A DNA stretch of 64,000 bases from an uncultured Pseudomonadota bacterium (lineage in GTDB: Bacteria > Pseudomonadota > Gammaproteobacteria > Steroidobacterales > Steroidobacteraceae). A model generated the notes under the pieces. That model searched no databases and had not been told where the DNA came from. It was given only the letters and a program-made list of their open reading frames with translations. The DNA lies in NCBI GenBank assembly GCA_903838705.1, contig CAILZL010000039.1, positions 1 through 64,000 of the forward strand. The letters run 5' to 3'. This document shows, piece by piece, positions 54,437 to 64,000 of the stretch. The stretch's first letter is position 1, and every line of letters begins with the position of its first letter. The position numbers were made by a program, and so were the translations under genes.

Positions 54437-57313
54437 ATGAATAATCTGACTGCCTTGCCGCTTGCTCATGTGGCCAGTGATTTTGCTTCGCGCCATATTG
54501 GTCCTTCACCTCAGGAAATCCGGCAAATGCTGGAGCTGGTGGGCGTCAAGGATATGGATGATCTGGTTGCACAGACCCTGCCCGAGAGTATTCGTATCAG
54601 ACAGCCGCTCGGCACCATGGGCGCTGCCTTGTCCGAAGTAGAAGTGCTCGATCGTCTGCGGCAACTGGCCAATAAGAATCAGGTGTTCACTTCGCTGATT
54701 GGTCAAGGCTATTACGGCACGCTGACTCCATTAGTCATCCTGCGCAACATCCTCGAAAATCCTGCCTGGTACACGGCCTACACGCCTTATCAGCCGGAAA
54801 TTTCTCAAGGCCGTCTCGAAGCATTGCTGAACTTCCAGACCATGGTCTGTGAGCTGACTGGTCTGGATGTAGCGAATGCCTCATTGCTGGATGAAGGCAC
54901 CGCCGCAGCTGAGGCGATGGCGGTCGCGCAACGAGTGGCAAAAAACAAGAGCACTAAATTCTTTGTAGACAGGCAATGTCATCCGCAATCCATTGCCGTG
55001 ATGCGTACCCGCGCCGAGCCGTTGGGTTGGGAACTGGTGGTGGGTGATCCGGAAACAGATTTATCTGCAAGCGAAGTATTCGGTGCAATTTTCCAGTATC
55101 CCGGTACTGATGGGGAAGTGCGCGATTTTCGTGGCGTGATTACTCAGCTTAAAGCAGCTGGCGCGATCAGCATCATGGCGGCCGATCCGCTGTCACTTGC
55201 AATGCTGGAATCTCCCGGTGCGCTCGGTGCAGATATGGCCATCGGCTCGATGCAGCGTTTTGGTGTGCCGATGGGCTATGGTGGTCCGCATGCGGCTTAC
55301 ATGGCGGTGCGTGATGCCATCAAGCGCGCCATGCCCGGTCGATTGATCGGCGTATCCGTCGATTCACGGGGTCAACCTGCATACCGCTTGTCATTGCAGA
55401 CGCGTGAACAGCATATCCGTCGCGAAAAGGCCACCTCAAATATCTGCACGGCGCAGGTGCTGCTGGCAGTCATGGCTTCAATGTATGCGGTGTATCACGG
55501 TCCGGAAGGATTGAGTGCGATTGCCAAAGCTGTTCATACGCGCTGCAAGGTGCTGGTGGCGGGGCTGGAGAAACTGGGTTATCGCATCAGCAACCGGAGT
55601 TACTTCGATACCATCACGCTTGATGCGGGTACAAAGCGTGCTGACATCATTGCGCGTGCTGCCGCTGAGAAAATCAATTTCGCTGTGGTTGGATCAAGCG
55701 GCCTGAGTATTGCCGTTGATGAAGCCACGACACCTGCCATCATCGAATCAGTATGGCGTGCATTCGGTGGCGAGTTATCTTTCGATCAGGTGGCTGCCGC
55801 AAATGATGTGATTCCGCTGGACTTACATCGTAAGGGTTCATGTCTGAAGCATGCTGTATTCAGCCGTTACCGGTCTGAAACCGAGTTATTGCGTTATATG
55901 CGCAAGCTGGCTGACCGTGATCTGGCGCTGGATCGCGCGATGATTCCACTGGGTTCCTGCACCATGAAACTTAATGCCACAGCCGAGATGATTCCGGTGA
56001 CCTGGCCTGAGTTTGGCGCATTGCATCCGTTTGCTCCTGTTGATCAGGCAAGTGGATACCATCAGCTGTTTGATGATCTGAAGAAGTGGCTGGTGGAAAT
56101 TACCGGTTACGATGCTGTGTCATTACAGCCTAATTCCGGTGCGCAAGGTGAGTATGCAGGATTGCTGGCTATTCGCGCCTATCATCGTGCGCGCGGTGAT
56201 TTGAAACGTAATATTTGCCTGATACCTTCTTCAGCGCATGGTACCAACCCGGCCACTGCACAGATGGTGGGTATGGAAGTAGTGGTCGTTAACTGTGATG
56301 TCGAAGGCAATGTGGATGTGGATGATCTGCGTGCCAAGGCTGCACAGCATGGCGCCAGTCTGGCTGCGCTGATGGTGACATACCCCTCAACACATGGCGT
56401 GTTTGAAGAACGAATTCGCGAAATCTGTGATATCACACATCAGCACGGCGGTCAGGTGTACATGGATGGTGCCAACATGAATGCACAGGTCGGTCTGTCA
56501 CGTCCCGGTGATTTCGGTGCCGATGTATCGCACCTGAATCTGCACAAAACATTCTGTATTCCACATGGTGGTGGCGGTCCCGGCATGGGGCCGATTGGTG
56601 TGAAGGCACATCTGGCACCGTATCTGCCCGGTCATCCATCCCTGGATGGCGGCACTTCACCCGTGGGGCCGGTGTCAGCTGCACCGTTTGGTTCTGCCTC
56701 AATCCTGCCGATCAGCTATGCCTACATTCTGATGATGGGCGGTGCAGGATTGAAGCTGGCAACCGAAGTAGCCATCCTCAGTGCTAACTACATGGCTGCA
56801 CGGTTGCATCCACATTTTCCGGTGTTGTTCCGTAATCACAATGGCCGGGTGGCCCATGAATGCATCATTGATCCGCGTGCATTGAAAGATGCCTGTGGCG
56901 TGACCGTGGATGACATTGCCAAGCGCTTGATCGATTTCGGCTTCCATGCGCCCACCATGAGTTTCCCTGTGCCGGGTACGCTGATGATTGAGCCCACTGA
57001 ATCTGAAGCCAAGGTGGAACTGGATCGTTTCTGCGATGCCATGATTGCCATACGCGAAGAAATTGCTGATGTTCAGGCGGGTCGTCTGGCCATTGAGCAA
57101 AGTCCGCTGCGGCATGCCCCGCACACGGTGCATGATCTGGCCGATGCGGAATGGAAGCGTGCCTATACACGCGAGCAGGGTGTGTTCCCCAAGGGCTCAT
57201 CCCGTAACGATAAATACTGGAGTCCGGTGGGTCGTGTAGACAATGTCTACGGGGACCGCAATCTGATCTGTATCTGTCCGACCCCGGATGAATATCGCGA
57301 TGCAGTCGCGTGA
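54437..57313 (+). CDS. gcvP: Glycine dehydrogenase (decarboxylating), P protein
   Basis: GcvP decarboxylates glycine with PLP. 958 residues as one chain, as in Escherichia coli, rather than the split GcvPA/GcvPB form. The N-terminal motif is [19 protein letters not shown]. The PLP lysine is in [21 protein letters not shown], near residue 705. The internal duplication of the aminotransferase fold is complete. It is the third gene of the gcvTHP operon, and dgkA follows within 11 bases. Confidence 0.97.
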   Translation: MNNLTALPLAHVASDFASRHIGPSPQEIRQMLELVGVKDMDDLVAQTLPESIRIRQPLGTMGAALSEVEVLDRLRQLANKNQVFTSLIGQGYYGTLTPLVILRNILENPAWYTAYTPYQPEISQGRLEALLNFQTMVCELTGLDVANASLLDEGTAAAEAMAVAQRVAKNKSTKFFVDRQCHPQSIAVMRTRAEPLGWELVVGDPETDLSASEVFGAIFQYPGTDGEVRDFRGVITQLKAAGAISIMAADPLSLAMLESPGALGADMAIGSMQRFGVPMGYGGPHAAYMAVRDAIKRAMPGRLIGVSVDSRGQPAYRLSLQTREQHIRREKATSNICTAQVLLAVMASMYAVYHGPEGLSAIAKAVHTRCKVLVAGLEKLGYRISNRSYFDTITLDAGTKRADIIARAAAEKINFAVVGSSGLSIAVDEATTPAIIESVWRAFGGELSFDQVAAANDVIPLDLHRKGSCLKHAVFSRYRSETELLRYMRKLADRDLALDRAMIPLGSCTMKLNATAEMIPVTWPEFGALHPFAPVDQASGYHQLFDDLKKWLVEITGYDAVSLQPNSGAQGEYAGLLAIRAYHRARGDLKRNICLIPSSAHGTNPATAQMVGMEVVVVNCDVEGNVDVDDLRAKAAQHGASLAALMVTYPSTHGVFEERIREICDITHQHGGQVYMDGANMNAQVGLSRPGDFGADVSHLNLHKTFCIPHGGGGPGMGPIGVKAHLAPYLPGHPSLDGGTSPVGPVSAAPFGSASILPISYAYILMMGGAGLKLATEVAILSANYMAARLHPHFPVLFRNHNGRVAHECIIDPRALKDACGVTVDDIAKRLIDFGFHAPTMSFPVPGTLMIEPTESEAKVELDRFCDAMIAIREEIADVQAGRLAIEQSPLRHAPHTVHDLADAEWKRAYTREQGVFPKGSSRNDKYWSPVGRVDNVYGDRNLICICPTPDEYRDAVA

Positions 57314-57323
57314 TGAGAGCCAG

Positions 57324-57689
57324 ATGAATAACCGTAACAAACCTTCAGGTATGACACGTCTGTTCAAGGCGTTCGGCAATTCCATGAAAGGCTTCGTCGG
57401 CGTGTACCGGCATGAAGCGGCTTTCCGTCAGGAACTCTTGCTTGCTGTGATACTGGTGCCGGCAGGATTTTATCTGGGTCATAACGGCATCGAGCGTGCG
57501 CTGCTGGTCGGCAGTGTGTTGCTGGTGCTGGTTGTCGAGATTCTCAACAGTGCCATCGAAGCCGTTGTGGATCGCGTCGGACTGGAGCGCCATGAACTAT
57601 CCGGTCTGGCCAAGGATCTTGGCTCGGCAGCGGTGTTTCTGTCGCTGGCGATGGTGGCCGTCATCTGGGCATTGGTATTGCTGGGCTAA
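57324..57689 (+). CDS. dgkA: Diacylglycerol kinase
   Basis: DgkA rephosphorylates diacylglycerol left by periplasmic glucan and LPS modification. 121 residues from the ATG at 57324; the longer frame overlaps gcvP by 26 bases. Three membrane helices are visible, with the catalytic region LLVLVVEILNSAIEAVVDRVG and the RHEAAFRQELLLA segment. It is an integral-membrane enzyme unrelated to soluble DAG kinases. It follows gcvP closely but has no functional link to glycine cleavage. Confidence 0.94.
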   Translation: MNNRNKPSGMTRLFKAFGNSMKGFVGVYRHEAAFRQELLLAVILVPAGFYLGHNGIERALLVGSVLLVLVVEILNSAIEAVVDRVGLERHELSGLAKDLGSAAVFLSLAMVAVIWALVLLG

Positions 57690-57769
57690 GCGTACTTTTT
57701 GACATTTCTGTCACTGCTTTTCCGCTATGCTCATTTGACTCTGGTTTTGTTCAATAACAGGTTGCATGC

Positions 57770-58708
57770 ATGTCAGCACTGATCTGCGGTTCGATGGCGT
57801 TTGACACCATCATGGTATTCAAGGGGCAATTCAAGGAACACATCCTGCCCGACAAGATACATATGTTGAATGTCTCTTTTCTTGTGCCGGATATGCGCCG
57901 CAATTTCGGTGGCTGTGCCGGGAACATTGCCTACAACCTCAACATGCTGGGTGGGCAGGGCGCGCCGATGGCCACTGTGGGTCACGACTTCGCGCCCTAC
58001 AAGGAATGGCTGAAGCAGCAAGGTATTGAATTGAAGTACCTGTTGCCTGTTGCCAACGAATTCACGGCGCAGGCATTTATTACGACTGATCTGGATGACA
58101 ATCAGATCACTGCATTTCATCCGGGTGCGATGATGCAGGCACACATGCAGAAAGTGCCCACAGATGGCGGCGTTACTCTGGGTCTGATTTCTCCGGATGG
58201 ACGAGATGGCATGCTGCAGCATGCGGCGCAGTTTGCGGCAGCAAAGATTCCATTCATCTTCGATCCCGGTCAGGGCTTGCCGATGTTCAACGGTGAAGAG
58301 CTGCTCAACTTTGTTGACCAGGCAACCTGGGTGACGGTCAATGAATATGAAGGTCAGTTGCTGTCAGAGCGCACGGGCTTGAGTCATGAACAGCTTGCGC
58401 AGCGGGTAGAGGCGCTGATTGTGACCCATGGTGCACAGGGTTCGGTTATTCATACTCAGGGCCGCACACTGACAATACCCACCGCCAAACCCGCGGCTGT
58501 GAGTGATCCAACCGGTTGTGGTGACGCTTACCGTGCCGGTCTGATTTACGGGTTGATGAACAAACTGGGCTGGGAAGTCACGGGCCGTATTGCGTCATTG
58601 ATCGGTGCCATCAAGATTGAATCGCATGGACCACAGAATCATCGCTTTATCCGTGAAGAGTTTGCGACCAGATACAAGCAGTCATTCGGTCAGACACTGG
58701 TCTGGTAA
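57770..58708 (+). CDS. PfkB-family sugar/nucleoside kinase (probable adenosine kinase)
   Basis: 312 residues. The ribokinase fold shows the N-terminal glycine motif NFGGCAGNIAYNLNMLGG and the C-terminal catalytic motif DPTGCGDAYRAGLIYGL, where Asp is the base. The substrate loop CGSMAFDTIMVF and DLDDNQITAFHPGAM match proteobacterial proteins annotated as adenosine kinase, but ribose or other sugars are possible. The gene is flanked by unrelated single genes. An upstream TTGACT-like and weak -10 region may drive it. Confidence 0.87.
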   Translation: MSALICGSMAFDTIMVFKGQFKEHILPDKIHMLNVSFLVPDMRRNFGGCAGNIAYNLNMLGGQGAPMATVGHDFAPYKEWLKQQGIELKYLLPVANEFTAQAFITTDLDDNQITAFHPGAMMQAHMQKVPTDGGVTLGLISPDGRDGMLQHAAQFAAAKIPFIFDPGQGLPMFNGEELLNFVDQATWVTVNEYEGQLLSERTGLSHEQLAQRVEALIVTHGAQGSVIHTQGRTLTIPTAKPAAVSDPTGCGDAYRAGLIYGLMNKLGWEVTGRIASLIGAIKIESHGPQNHRFIREEFATRYKQSFGQTLVW

Positions 58709-58785
58709 CCGCCAGGCTGAAGTGTGGTGTTCAAATGCTTCAGCTCAGAGCAGCCGAAGCAGGTTCAGATAGTCGGGTGTACACA

Positions 58786-61581
58786 ATGCGTCAATTAGTG
58801 GCTCTGGCCTTTTGTTTCATGCTCTGCATCACCACGCACGCTGCGGAGGTTGATAACAGCCAGTGGGCAAAAACTCTGGAGCGCATTACCAATAGCGTAG
58901 TGAGTATCCAGATTGATCAGACCCGTTCATTCGATACTGAATCAAACAGTTCCGGTCAGGCGACGGGATTCATTGTGGATGCCAGACGCGGACTGATCCT
59001 GACCAACCGGCATGTGGTCACGCCGGGGCCGGTGACTTCGCAGGCGGTATTTCAGAATCGTGAAGAAGTCACGCTGTATCCGGTGTATCGCGATCCGGTG
59101 CATGACTTCGGCATCTATCGTTACGATCCCAGCAAGCTGCGTTTCATTCAGCCGGCAGCACTGCCGCTGTATCCGCAGGGTGCGACCATTGGCCGTGAAA
59201 TTCGCGTAGTGGGTAATGATGCGGGCGAACAGTTATCCATTCTGTCCGGCACGCTGGCGCGTCTGGATCGTCAGGCGCCTGAATACGGTTCGTTCAAGTT
59301 CAACGACTTCAACACCTTCTACATTCAGGCTGCATCCGGCACATCGGGCGGTTCATCCGGATCACCTGTACTCGATATCGAAGGCCGCGTAGTGGCACTC
59401 AATGCCGGTGGCAGCAATCAGGCGGCATCCAGCTTTTATCTGCCGCTCAATCGCGTGGTGCGTGCGCTGCGGTTGATTCAGGAAAACAAACCGGTGACGC
59501 GTGGCACGCTGCAAACGGTGTTTACTTACACGCCTTATGATGAACTGGATCGTCTGGGACTGGACACCAGCACCGAAGCCGAAGTACGCCGCAAGTTTCC
59601 CAGCCAGACCGGCATGCTGGTCGCAAGTGAAGTGCAGCCCGGTTCGGCAGCGGCGCAGATACTGGAGCCGGGCGATATTCTGCTGCGCGTGAATGGCGAG
59701 TTACTGTCAACTTTTGAACCGCTGGAACAGATTCTGGATGACTCGGTTGATCAGCAGATCACACTGGAATTCCAGCGTGGCGGTCAGGTGCGTAAGGCAC
59801 AGATCAAGGTACAGAATCTGTATGAGATCACGCCTGATCGTTATCTGAGTTTTGGTGATGGTGTGGTGCATACACTCAGCTGGCAGATGGCGCGTCATTA
59901 CAACAAGCCGGTGGCAGGTGTATTCGTTGCCAGTCCGGGATATGCGCTGGGTGCAGCAGGTGTACCGCGCGGTGCAGTCATCACCGAAATCAATGAAGCC
60001 CCGGTCAATAACCTCGAAGACTTCAGTGCAGTAGTGCGGACACTCAAGGATGGCGAACGTGCAACGCTGCGTTTCTTCACCATGGAAGACACGCGCGCTT
60101 CACGTATTGCCGTGTTGCGCATGGACCGGCGCTGGTATGCCGCTTCCGAATGTCATCGTGATGATGAACAGGGCATCTGGCCATGCGAAACCTGGCCGGC
60201 TGATGGCGTGGCGGCACCACCTGAACCTGCCAGTACGCAGTTTGCTCAATCATCTGATCCGGTCATCAATCGCCTGTCGCCATCACTGGCACTGGTGAGA
60301 TTCGACATGCCTTATGCCGTGTCAGGCTATACCGACCGCAGCTTTTACGGCACAGGCATTGTGCTGGATGCCGTGAAGGGATTGGTGGCCGTTGATCGCA
60401 ACACCATTCCAGTGCCGGTGGGCGATGTGCGGCTGATCTTTGCGGGTGAGCTGGAAATACCCGGCAAGGTGGAATACATCCATCCCTTGCACAACCTCGC
60501 GGTGGTGTCTTACGACCCGAAGCTGCTGGGCAACACACCCGTGCGTGCTGTGAAGTTGAATACCAAAGATATTCAGGCTGGTGATGCGCTATGGGCTGTG
60601 GGTCTGGATGGCGATGCCAAGGTGAAATCGCAATCTGCCACAGTGGCAGAGATCGAGCCTGCTGAATTTCCGCTGTCACGTTCACTGCGTTTTCGTGAGA
60701 CAAATCTTGAGCTGATCAATCTGGTCAACGGGCCGGATAATTTCGATGGCGTGCTGGTGAACAAGAAGGGTGAGGTAGTCTCCACCTGGTCAAGTTATAT
60801 GATCGAGCAGGGTCGCGAGCCGCAGCAGGCCATGCGCGGCATTCCAGCCGACATTCTTGCCGAGACCTTGCAGCTCGCCAGCAGCGGCGCAGCTGTGCGT
60901 TCACTGGAAGCAGAGCTGTCACCTGTGTCGCTTGCAGATGCGCGTCGACTGGGATTACCTGATCAGTGGTCACAGGCGCTGGCAAAGCATGATGCTGCAC
61001 ATCGTCAGGCACTGGTGGTCAGTCGTCTGGTGGCCGGCTCGCCTGCGGCCAAAGTACTGCGCACCGGTGATGTGATTCTGGCCATTGATGGTCAGACGGT
61101 TTCGCGTTTCCGTGAGGTGGAACGTGCCGCGCAGCAACCACGGGTCACACTCACGATCCTGCGCAACAAGAAAGAACAGCAGATTGAGGTTGAGACGGCT
61201 GCGCTGAGTGGTCGTGACATCGAGCAGCTGGTGTTCTGGGCCGGTGCCATTTTGCAAACCCCGCATCGTGCGCTGTCGGCACAGCGTAATACACCGATTG
61301 AAGGTGTGTTTGTCGCCTACTTCGCCTATGGCTCACCCGCTTCGCGTTATCAGTTGTGGGCCGGTCGTCGTATTCTGGAAGTGGATGGTCAGCCCACACC
61401 GGATCTGCAAGCCTTCACCAGAGCCATTGCCAACCGGGAAGATCGAAGTTCAGTACGGTTACGCACGGTGACACTCAATGGCGCACCTGAAGTAATCACG
61501 CTCAAGCTGGATAACCGTTACTGGCCTGCCTATGAGCTGAACTGGACCGGTCAGGGCTGGCAACGCACTGCGTTGCACTAG
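58786..61581 (+). CDS. Tandem trypsin-PDZ protein with a degenerate second protease half (Nma111-like)
   Basis: 931 residues from the ATG at 58786; an upstream ATG at 58735 weakens the signal peptide. A secretion signal (LVALAFCFMLCITTHA) precedes a trypsin-like domain with His76 (TNRHVVTPG), Asp107 (VHDFGIY) and Ser191 (SGGSSGSPV). PDZ domains follow (GSAAAQILEPGDILLRVNG, then LGAAGVPRGAVITEINEAP). The second half repeats the fold, but His becomes Asn (AVDRNTIPV), Asp becomes Asn (HPLHNLAVV) and the Ser site is NGPDNFDGVL. Another PDZ-like module (GSPAAKVLRTGDVILAIDG) and a last one follow. Yeast Nma111 has the same double architecture. It is likely a periplasmic quality-control protease. 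Confidence 0.9.
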   Translation: MRQLVALAFCFMLCITTHAAEVDNSQWAKTLERITNSVVSIQIDQTRSFDTESNSSGQATGFIVDARRGLILTNRHVVTPGPVTSQAVFQNREEVTLYPVYRDPVHDFGIYRYDPSKLRFIQPAALPLYPQGATIGREIRVVGNDAGEQLSILSGTLARLDRQAPEYGSFKFNDFNTFYIQAASGTSGGSSGSPVLDIEGRVVALNAGGSNQAASSFYLPLNRVVRALRLIQENKPVTRGTLQTVFTYTPYDELDRLGLDTSTEAEVRRKFPSQTGMLVASEVQPGSAAAQILEPGDILLRVNGELLSTFEPLEQILDDSVDQQITLEFQRGGQVRKAQIKVQNLYEITPDRYLSFGDGVVHTLSWQMARHYNKPVAGVFVASPGYALGAAGVPRGAVITEINEAPVNNLEDFSAVVRTLKDGERATLRFFTMEDTRASRIAVLRMDRRWYAASECHRDDEQGIWPCETWPADGVAAPPEPASTQFAQSSDPVINRLSPSLALVRFDMPYAVSGYTDRSFYGTGIVLDAVKGLVAVDRNTIPVPVGDVRLIFAGELEIPGKVEYIHPLHNLAVVSYDPKLLGNTPVRAVKLNTKDIQAGDALWAVGLDGDAKVKSQSATVAEIEPAEFPLSRSLRFRETNLELINLVNGPDNFDGVLVNKKGEVVSTWSSYMIEQGREPQQAMRGIPADILAETLQLASSGAAVRSLEAELSPVSLADARRLGLPDQWSQALAKHDAAHRQALVVSRLVAGSPAAKVLRTGDVILAIDGQTVSRFREVERAAQQPRVTLTILRNKKEQQIEVETAALSGRDIEQLVFWAGAILQTPHRALSAQRNTPIEGVFVAYFAYGSPASRYQLWAGRRILEVDGQPTPDLQAFTRAIANREDRSSVRLRTVTLNGAPEVITLKLDNRYWPAYELNWTGQGWQRTALH

Positions 61582-61642
61582 GTTTGCGTTGATAGATGCA
61601 TTGATGATGATTTGCTGCTGTTCAGCCCACGATGGACGATAG

Positions 61643-62239
61643 ATGACCGAAGCACACTCACTGGTGGCAGCACGTCAGCTGTTTGTCCGTTATGGCGATG
61701 CGTCTGGCCTGTTGCTTGATCCGGTTAACCCTAGCGCTGGCCAGGCAGGACCGGTTATCTATATCTGCGATGTGGAAAGCAGCCGCTCGCTGTTGCTGGA
61801 AACTGCGCAGGATGCCTTGCACAAGCTGTCGGAACGGGCAGAGCTGGATGAGCCTGCATATGAAAAAATCCGCGCAGCATTCCTGATATTACTCGGCGAT
61901 CTGTTGAGCAGCACTCAGCTCATTCATCCCGATACCCGGCGCGGCGTGATTTTCGGTGCGGCGTTCTGCGTCAGCGAAACCCGTGGGTTTAATATCACCC
62001 GGCATCATGGCAAGGAAGTGCAACATGTACTGCTGCGTTATCCGGATGCAGTGACTGACAAACACAGACTGACGCCCATGCCGGTGTTCAAATCACATCC
62101 GATCATGGCGACAGAACTGGAAGCAACGGTGAACCACATGCTGCTGAGTGAGCAGCTGAATTTTCCAGAGCGATTCCCGGCCCATCCGCCAACCCAGTTC
62201 AGACAGGTGCGACGCAATGTGTTGTCGGGGAAGATCTGA
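61643..62239 (+). CDS. Protein of unknown function
   Basis: 198 residues. No family was recognised. There is no signal peptide or membrane segment, so it is probably cytoplasmic. Visible segments include PVIYICDVESSRSLLLETAQ, a helical AFLILLGDLLSSTQ and NITRHHGKEVQHVLLRYPDA. The C-terminus is basic (FRQVRRNVLSGKI). It lies 61 bases after the tandem PDZ protein on the same strand and may be cotranscribed. Base use resembles the neighbours, so recent transfer is not indicated. Confidence 0.75.
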   Translation: MTEAHSLVAARQLFVRYGDASGLLLDPVNPSAGQAGPVIYICDVESSRSLLLETAQDALHKLSERAELDEPAYEKIRAAFLILLGDLLSSTQLIHPDTRRGVIFGAAFCVSETRGFNITRHHGKEVQHVLLRYPDAVTDKHRLTPMPVFKSHPIMATELEATVNHMLLSEQLNFPERFPAHPPTQFRQVRRNVLSGKI

Positions 62240-62300
62240 GGTATGTCTTTGCGTGAGCAGTGGTTGAGAACAGGAAGTCCTTCAGCTCGACCAATATTAC

Positions 62301-63674
62301 TCAACGTATATTCCGCACCCTGAACTTCCTGCCTTTGATGGTGCCTTCGCGCAGTCGCTTGATTGCCTTTTCATGCCAGTCACGCGCAATGGCCACGTAG
62401 CTGCGAGTTGGAAAGACATCAATCTTGCCCACTGCTTCACCCGGCAGCCCGGCAGTACCTGTTAATGCACCCAGCAGATCACCGGGTCTTAATTTGTCCT
62501 GACGGCCGGCATCCACCGCAATCGTCATGAAAGGCGCAGCTGTCACCGAAGCGGAATGACTCACACGCGGCAGCTTGCTCCAGTGCAGTGTCATGTTGTG
62601 CTGTTCGGCAATAGCGCGCGCACGCATGGCATCGCGTGGCGCGACCAGTGTCAGTGCTATCCCGCGACTGCCCGCACGTCCGGTGCGGCCGATGCGATGC
62701 AGGTGTGTATCTGCATCAGTGGCAATGTCGAAGTTGATCACCATGGGCAATTCCTTGATGTCCAGACCTCTTGCTGCGACATCTGTAGCGATCAGCACAT
62801 TGCAACTGCGATTGGCGAATCGCACCAGCATTTCTTCGCGTTCGCGCTGTTCCAGCTCACCATGCAGTGCCAGCGCCGAAAAACCCTGTTCAACCAGTCC
62901 TTCATGAACATCACGCACTTCCTGCCGGGTATTGCAGAACACCACCACTGATTCAGGTTGAAACTGCAACAGCAAACTTGTCAGTGCATCCAGTTTGTCC
63001 TGTGGCTGCATCTCATAGAATGTTTGCTCGATCATTACTTCATCGTGATCACTTCTGATAGTGACATCCAGCGACTCACGCTGAAACTGCCGGCTGAATT
63101 GCCGGATCGGGTCAGGCATGGTGGCAGAGAACAGCAGCGTCTGCCGCTGCGTGGGGAGATGCGTAATGATTTCTTCAATGGCTTCAGCAAAGCCCATGTC
63201 CAGCATGCGGTCGGCTTCATCCAGCACCAGCATTTGCAGTGCCTGCACGGGCAGTGCCTTCTTGTTGATCAGATCCAGAATACGACCCGGTGTGCCCACG
63301 GCAAGATGCGGTTCGTGACTCAGCGAATTGATATGCGTGCGACGCGGCACACCGCCACAGAGGGTAAGTACTTTGACATTGGGAATGAACGCAGCCAGTC
63401 GCCTTATCTCACGACTGACCTGATCGGCCAGTTCACGCGTTGGGCATAACACCAGCCCTTGTACCTTGCTCACCGATACATCAAGCGATGACAACAAGCC
63501 CAGCGCAAACGCGGCGGTTTTACCGCTGCCGGTCTTGGCCTGGGCCAGCACATCGCGCTTTTCCAGAATGGCGGGCAGGCTTGCCGCCTGAACCGGCGTC
63601 ATCTCAGTGTATTGAAGTTCGGCCAGTGCCTTCAGCAGCGGCGGGTTGAGGGACAGATCAGCAAAAGAGTTCAT
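62301..63674 (-). CDS. dbpA: ATP-dependent RNA helicase DbpA
   Basis: DbpA is a DEAD-box helicase that acts on 23S rRNA hairpin 92 during 50S assembly. 457 residues. Motifs: Q motif EMTPVQAASLP, motif I AKTGSGKTAAFALG, motif II LDEADRMLDMGF, motif III FSATMP, motif VI HRIGRTGRAGSRG. The C-terminal RNA-binding domain (KLRPGDLLGALTGTAGLPG and VGKIDVFPTRSYVAI) is the DbpA type that confers rRNA specificity. It is divergent from the restriction gene at the right edge. Confidence 0.95.
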   Translation of the reverse strand: MNSFADLSLNPPLLKALAELQYTEMTPVQAASLPAILEKRDVLAQAKTGSGKTAAFALGLLSSLDVSVSKVQGLVLCPTRELADQVSREIRRLAAFIPNVKVLTLCGGVPRRTHINSLSHEPHLAVGTPGRILDLINKKALPVQALQMLVLDEADRMLDMGFAEAIEEIITHLPTQRQTLLFSATMPDPIRQFSRQFQRESLDVTIRSDHDEVMIEQTFYEMQPQDKLDALTSLLLQFQPESVVVFCNTRQEVRDVHEGLVEQGFSALALHGELEQREREEMLVRFANRSCNVLIATDVAARGLDIKELPMVINFDIATDADTHLHRIGRTGRAGSRGIALTLVAPRDAMRARAIAEQHNMTLHWSKLPRVSHSASVTAAPFMTIAVDAGRQDKLRPGDLLGALTGTAGLPGEAVGKIDVFPTRSYVAIARDWHEKAIKRLREGTIKGRKFRVRNIR

Positions 63675-63738
63675 GCGGACATGATCGCATTAACCACGCG
63701 ACAGGTTCAGGTATTTTGTTATCAACATGCGCAGTTGA

Positions 63739-63767
63739 TTTACACTCCAGCGGATCGTGCTGATAGT
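63739..63767 (+). promoter_or_regulatory. Candidate promoter of hsdR
   Basis: TTTACA (63739-63744, five of six matches to the -35 consensus) is separated by 17 bases from GATAGT (63762-63767). A strong GGAGGT ribosome-binding site follows at 63777-63782, 7 bases before the TTG start. Confidence 0.45.
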
Positions 63768-63789
63768 ATTCCCGACGGAGGTAGGGGGC

Positions 63790-64000
63790 TTGAATAAAAA
63801 GGAACTCACAGAAACCGACATTCGCACCAAGTTCATCACGCCCGCCATCGTGGGCGAGAACGGCCAGAAGTGGAATTGTCAGACGCAACTGCGCGAAGAG
63901 GTGTATTTCACCAAGGGCCGGGTGCTGGTGCGCGGCAAGCAGGTCAAGCGTGGTGCCGCTAAAAAGGCCGACTACGTTCTCTACTACAAACCCAATCAGC
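63790..64000 (+). CDS. hsdR: Type I restriction-modification system R subunit, N-terminal part
   Basis: The frame starts at a TTG preceded by GGAGGT at 7 bases and runs off the right edge, leaving 70 residues. The text LNKKELTETDIRTKFITPAI, then TQLREEVYFTKGRVLVRGK and RGAAKKADYVLYYKPNQ is the N-terminus of HsdR nucleases. The ADYVLYYKP stretch precedes the usual ExK of their PD-(D/E)xK site, which would be just outside. HsdR cuts foreign DNA while translocating it with HsdS and HsdM. The partner genes should lie beyond the window. Confidence 0.85.
   Translation, partial: MNKKELTETDIRTKFITPAIVGENGQKWNCQTQLREEVYFTKGRVLVRGKQVKRGAAKKADYVLYYKPNQ

Overview
The window looks like the chromosome of a Gram-negative gammaproteobacterium. 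The evidence is the gene order pheA-hisC-aroA-cmk-rpsA-ihfB-lapA-lapB, a split parE/parC pair, LapB/LapA, outer-membrane barrels and lipoproteins, the MEP isoprenoid genes dxs/ispA/ispG, and a glycine riboswitch ahead of gcvT. Base composition is moderate by eye, and genes are dense on both strands. The species cannot be named from sequence alone. A cluster of HzsA-related, LamG-cytochrome, DUF1501-like and DUF3570/DUF4266 genes suggests an environmental lineage rather than an enteric bacterium.

Layout. 1-9.2 kb: serine and aromatic amino acid synthesis (3' part of serA, pheA, hisC, aroA), then cmk, rpsA, ihfB, lapA and lapB. 9.3-14.7 kb: a ComEA-like HhH protein, galU, a subtilisin-like protease with a GlyGly-CTERM-like tail, a DsbA-type oxidoreductase, and a DUF2069-wrbA pair. 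14.9-16.5 kb: an acylphosphatase, then a single integron gene cassette with a clear 60-bp attC site and no integrase in view. 16.5-23.2 kb: a lytic transglycosylase, pssA, a uracil-DNA glycosylase, rimI, prfC, an MFS transporter and a sugar-phosphate mutarotase. 23.2-35.3 kb: two divergent operons encoding outer-membrane and secreted proteins with five CxxCH haem motifs in total. They face each other across a 0.4-kb control region that holds a perfect CRP-type palindrome and an FNR/Fur-like box. 35.4-46 kb: a patatin-autotransporter, xseB-ispA-dxs-folE2, parE and parC. 46-52.4 kb: cfa (with its ribosome-binding site inside a predicted hairpin), a MarC protein, an MBOAT/AlgJ-like acetylation pair, and phhB-ispG. 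52.5-57.7 kb: glycine riboswitch, gcvT, gcvH, gcvP, dgkA. 57.8-63.7 kb: a PfkB kinase, a double trypsin-PDZ protein, an unknown protein and dbpA. From 63.79 kb to the right edge: the 5' end of a type I restriction subunit (hsdR).

How the genes work together. Most of the window is core metabolism and translation. The accessory parts are the integron cassette, whose protein carries a possible PD-(D/E)xK nuclease signature, the putative extracytoplasmic redox cluster, and the restriction system entering at the right edge. The redox cluster has its own TlpA-type thiol protein, haem-binding lipoproteins, a Tat-exported DUF1501-like protein and several outer-membrane barrels. This suggests a self-contained cell-envelope redox system of unknown substrate. 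No tRNA, rRNA, CRISPR array, transposase or integrase was recognised.
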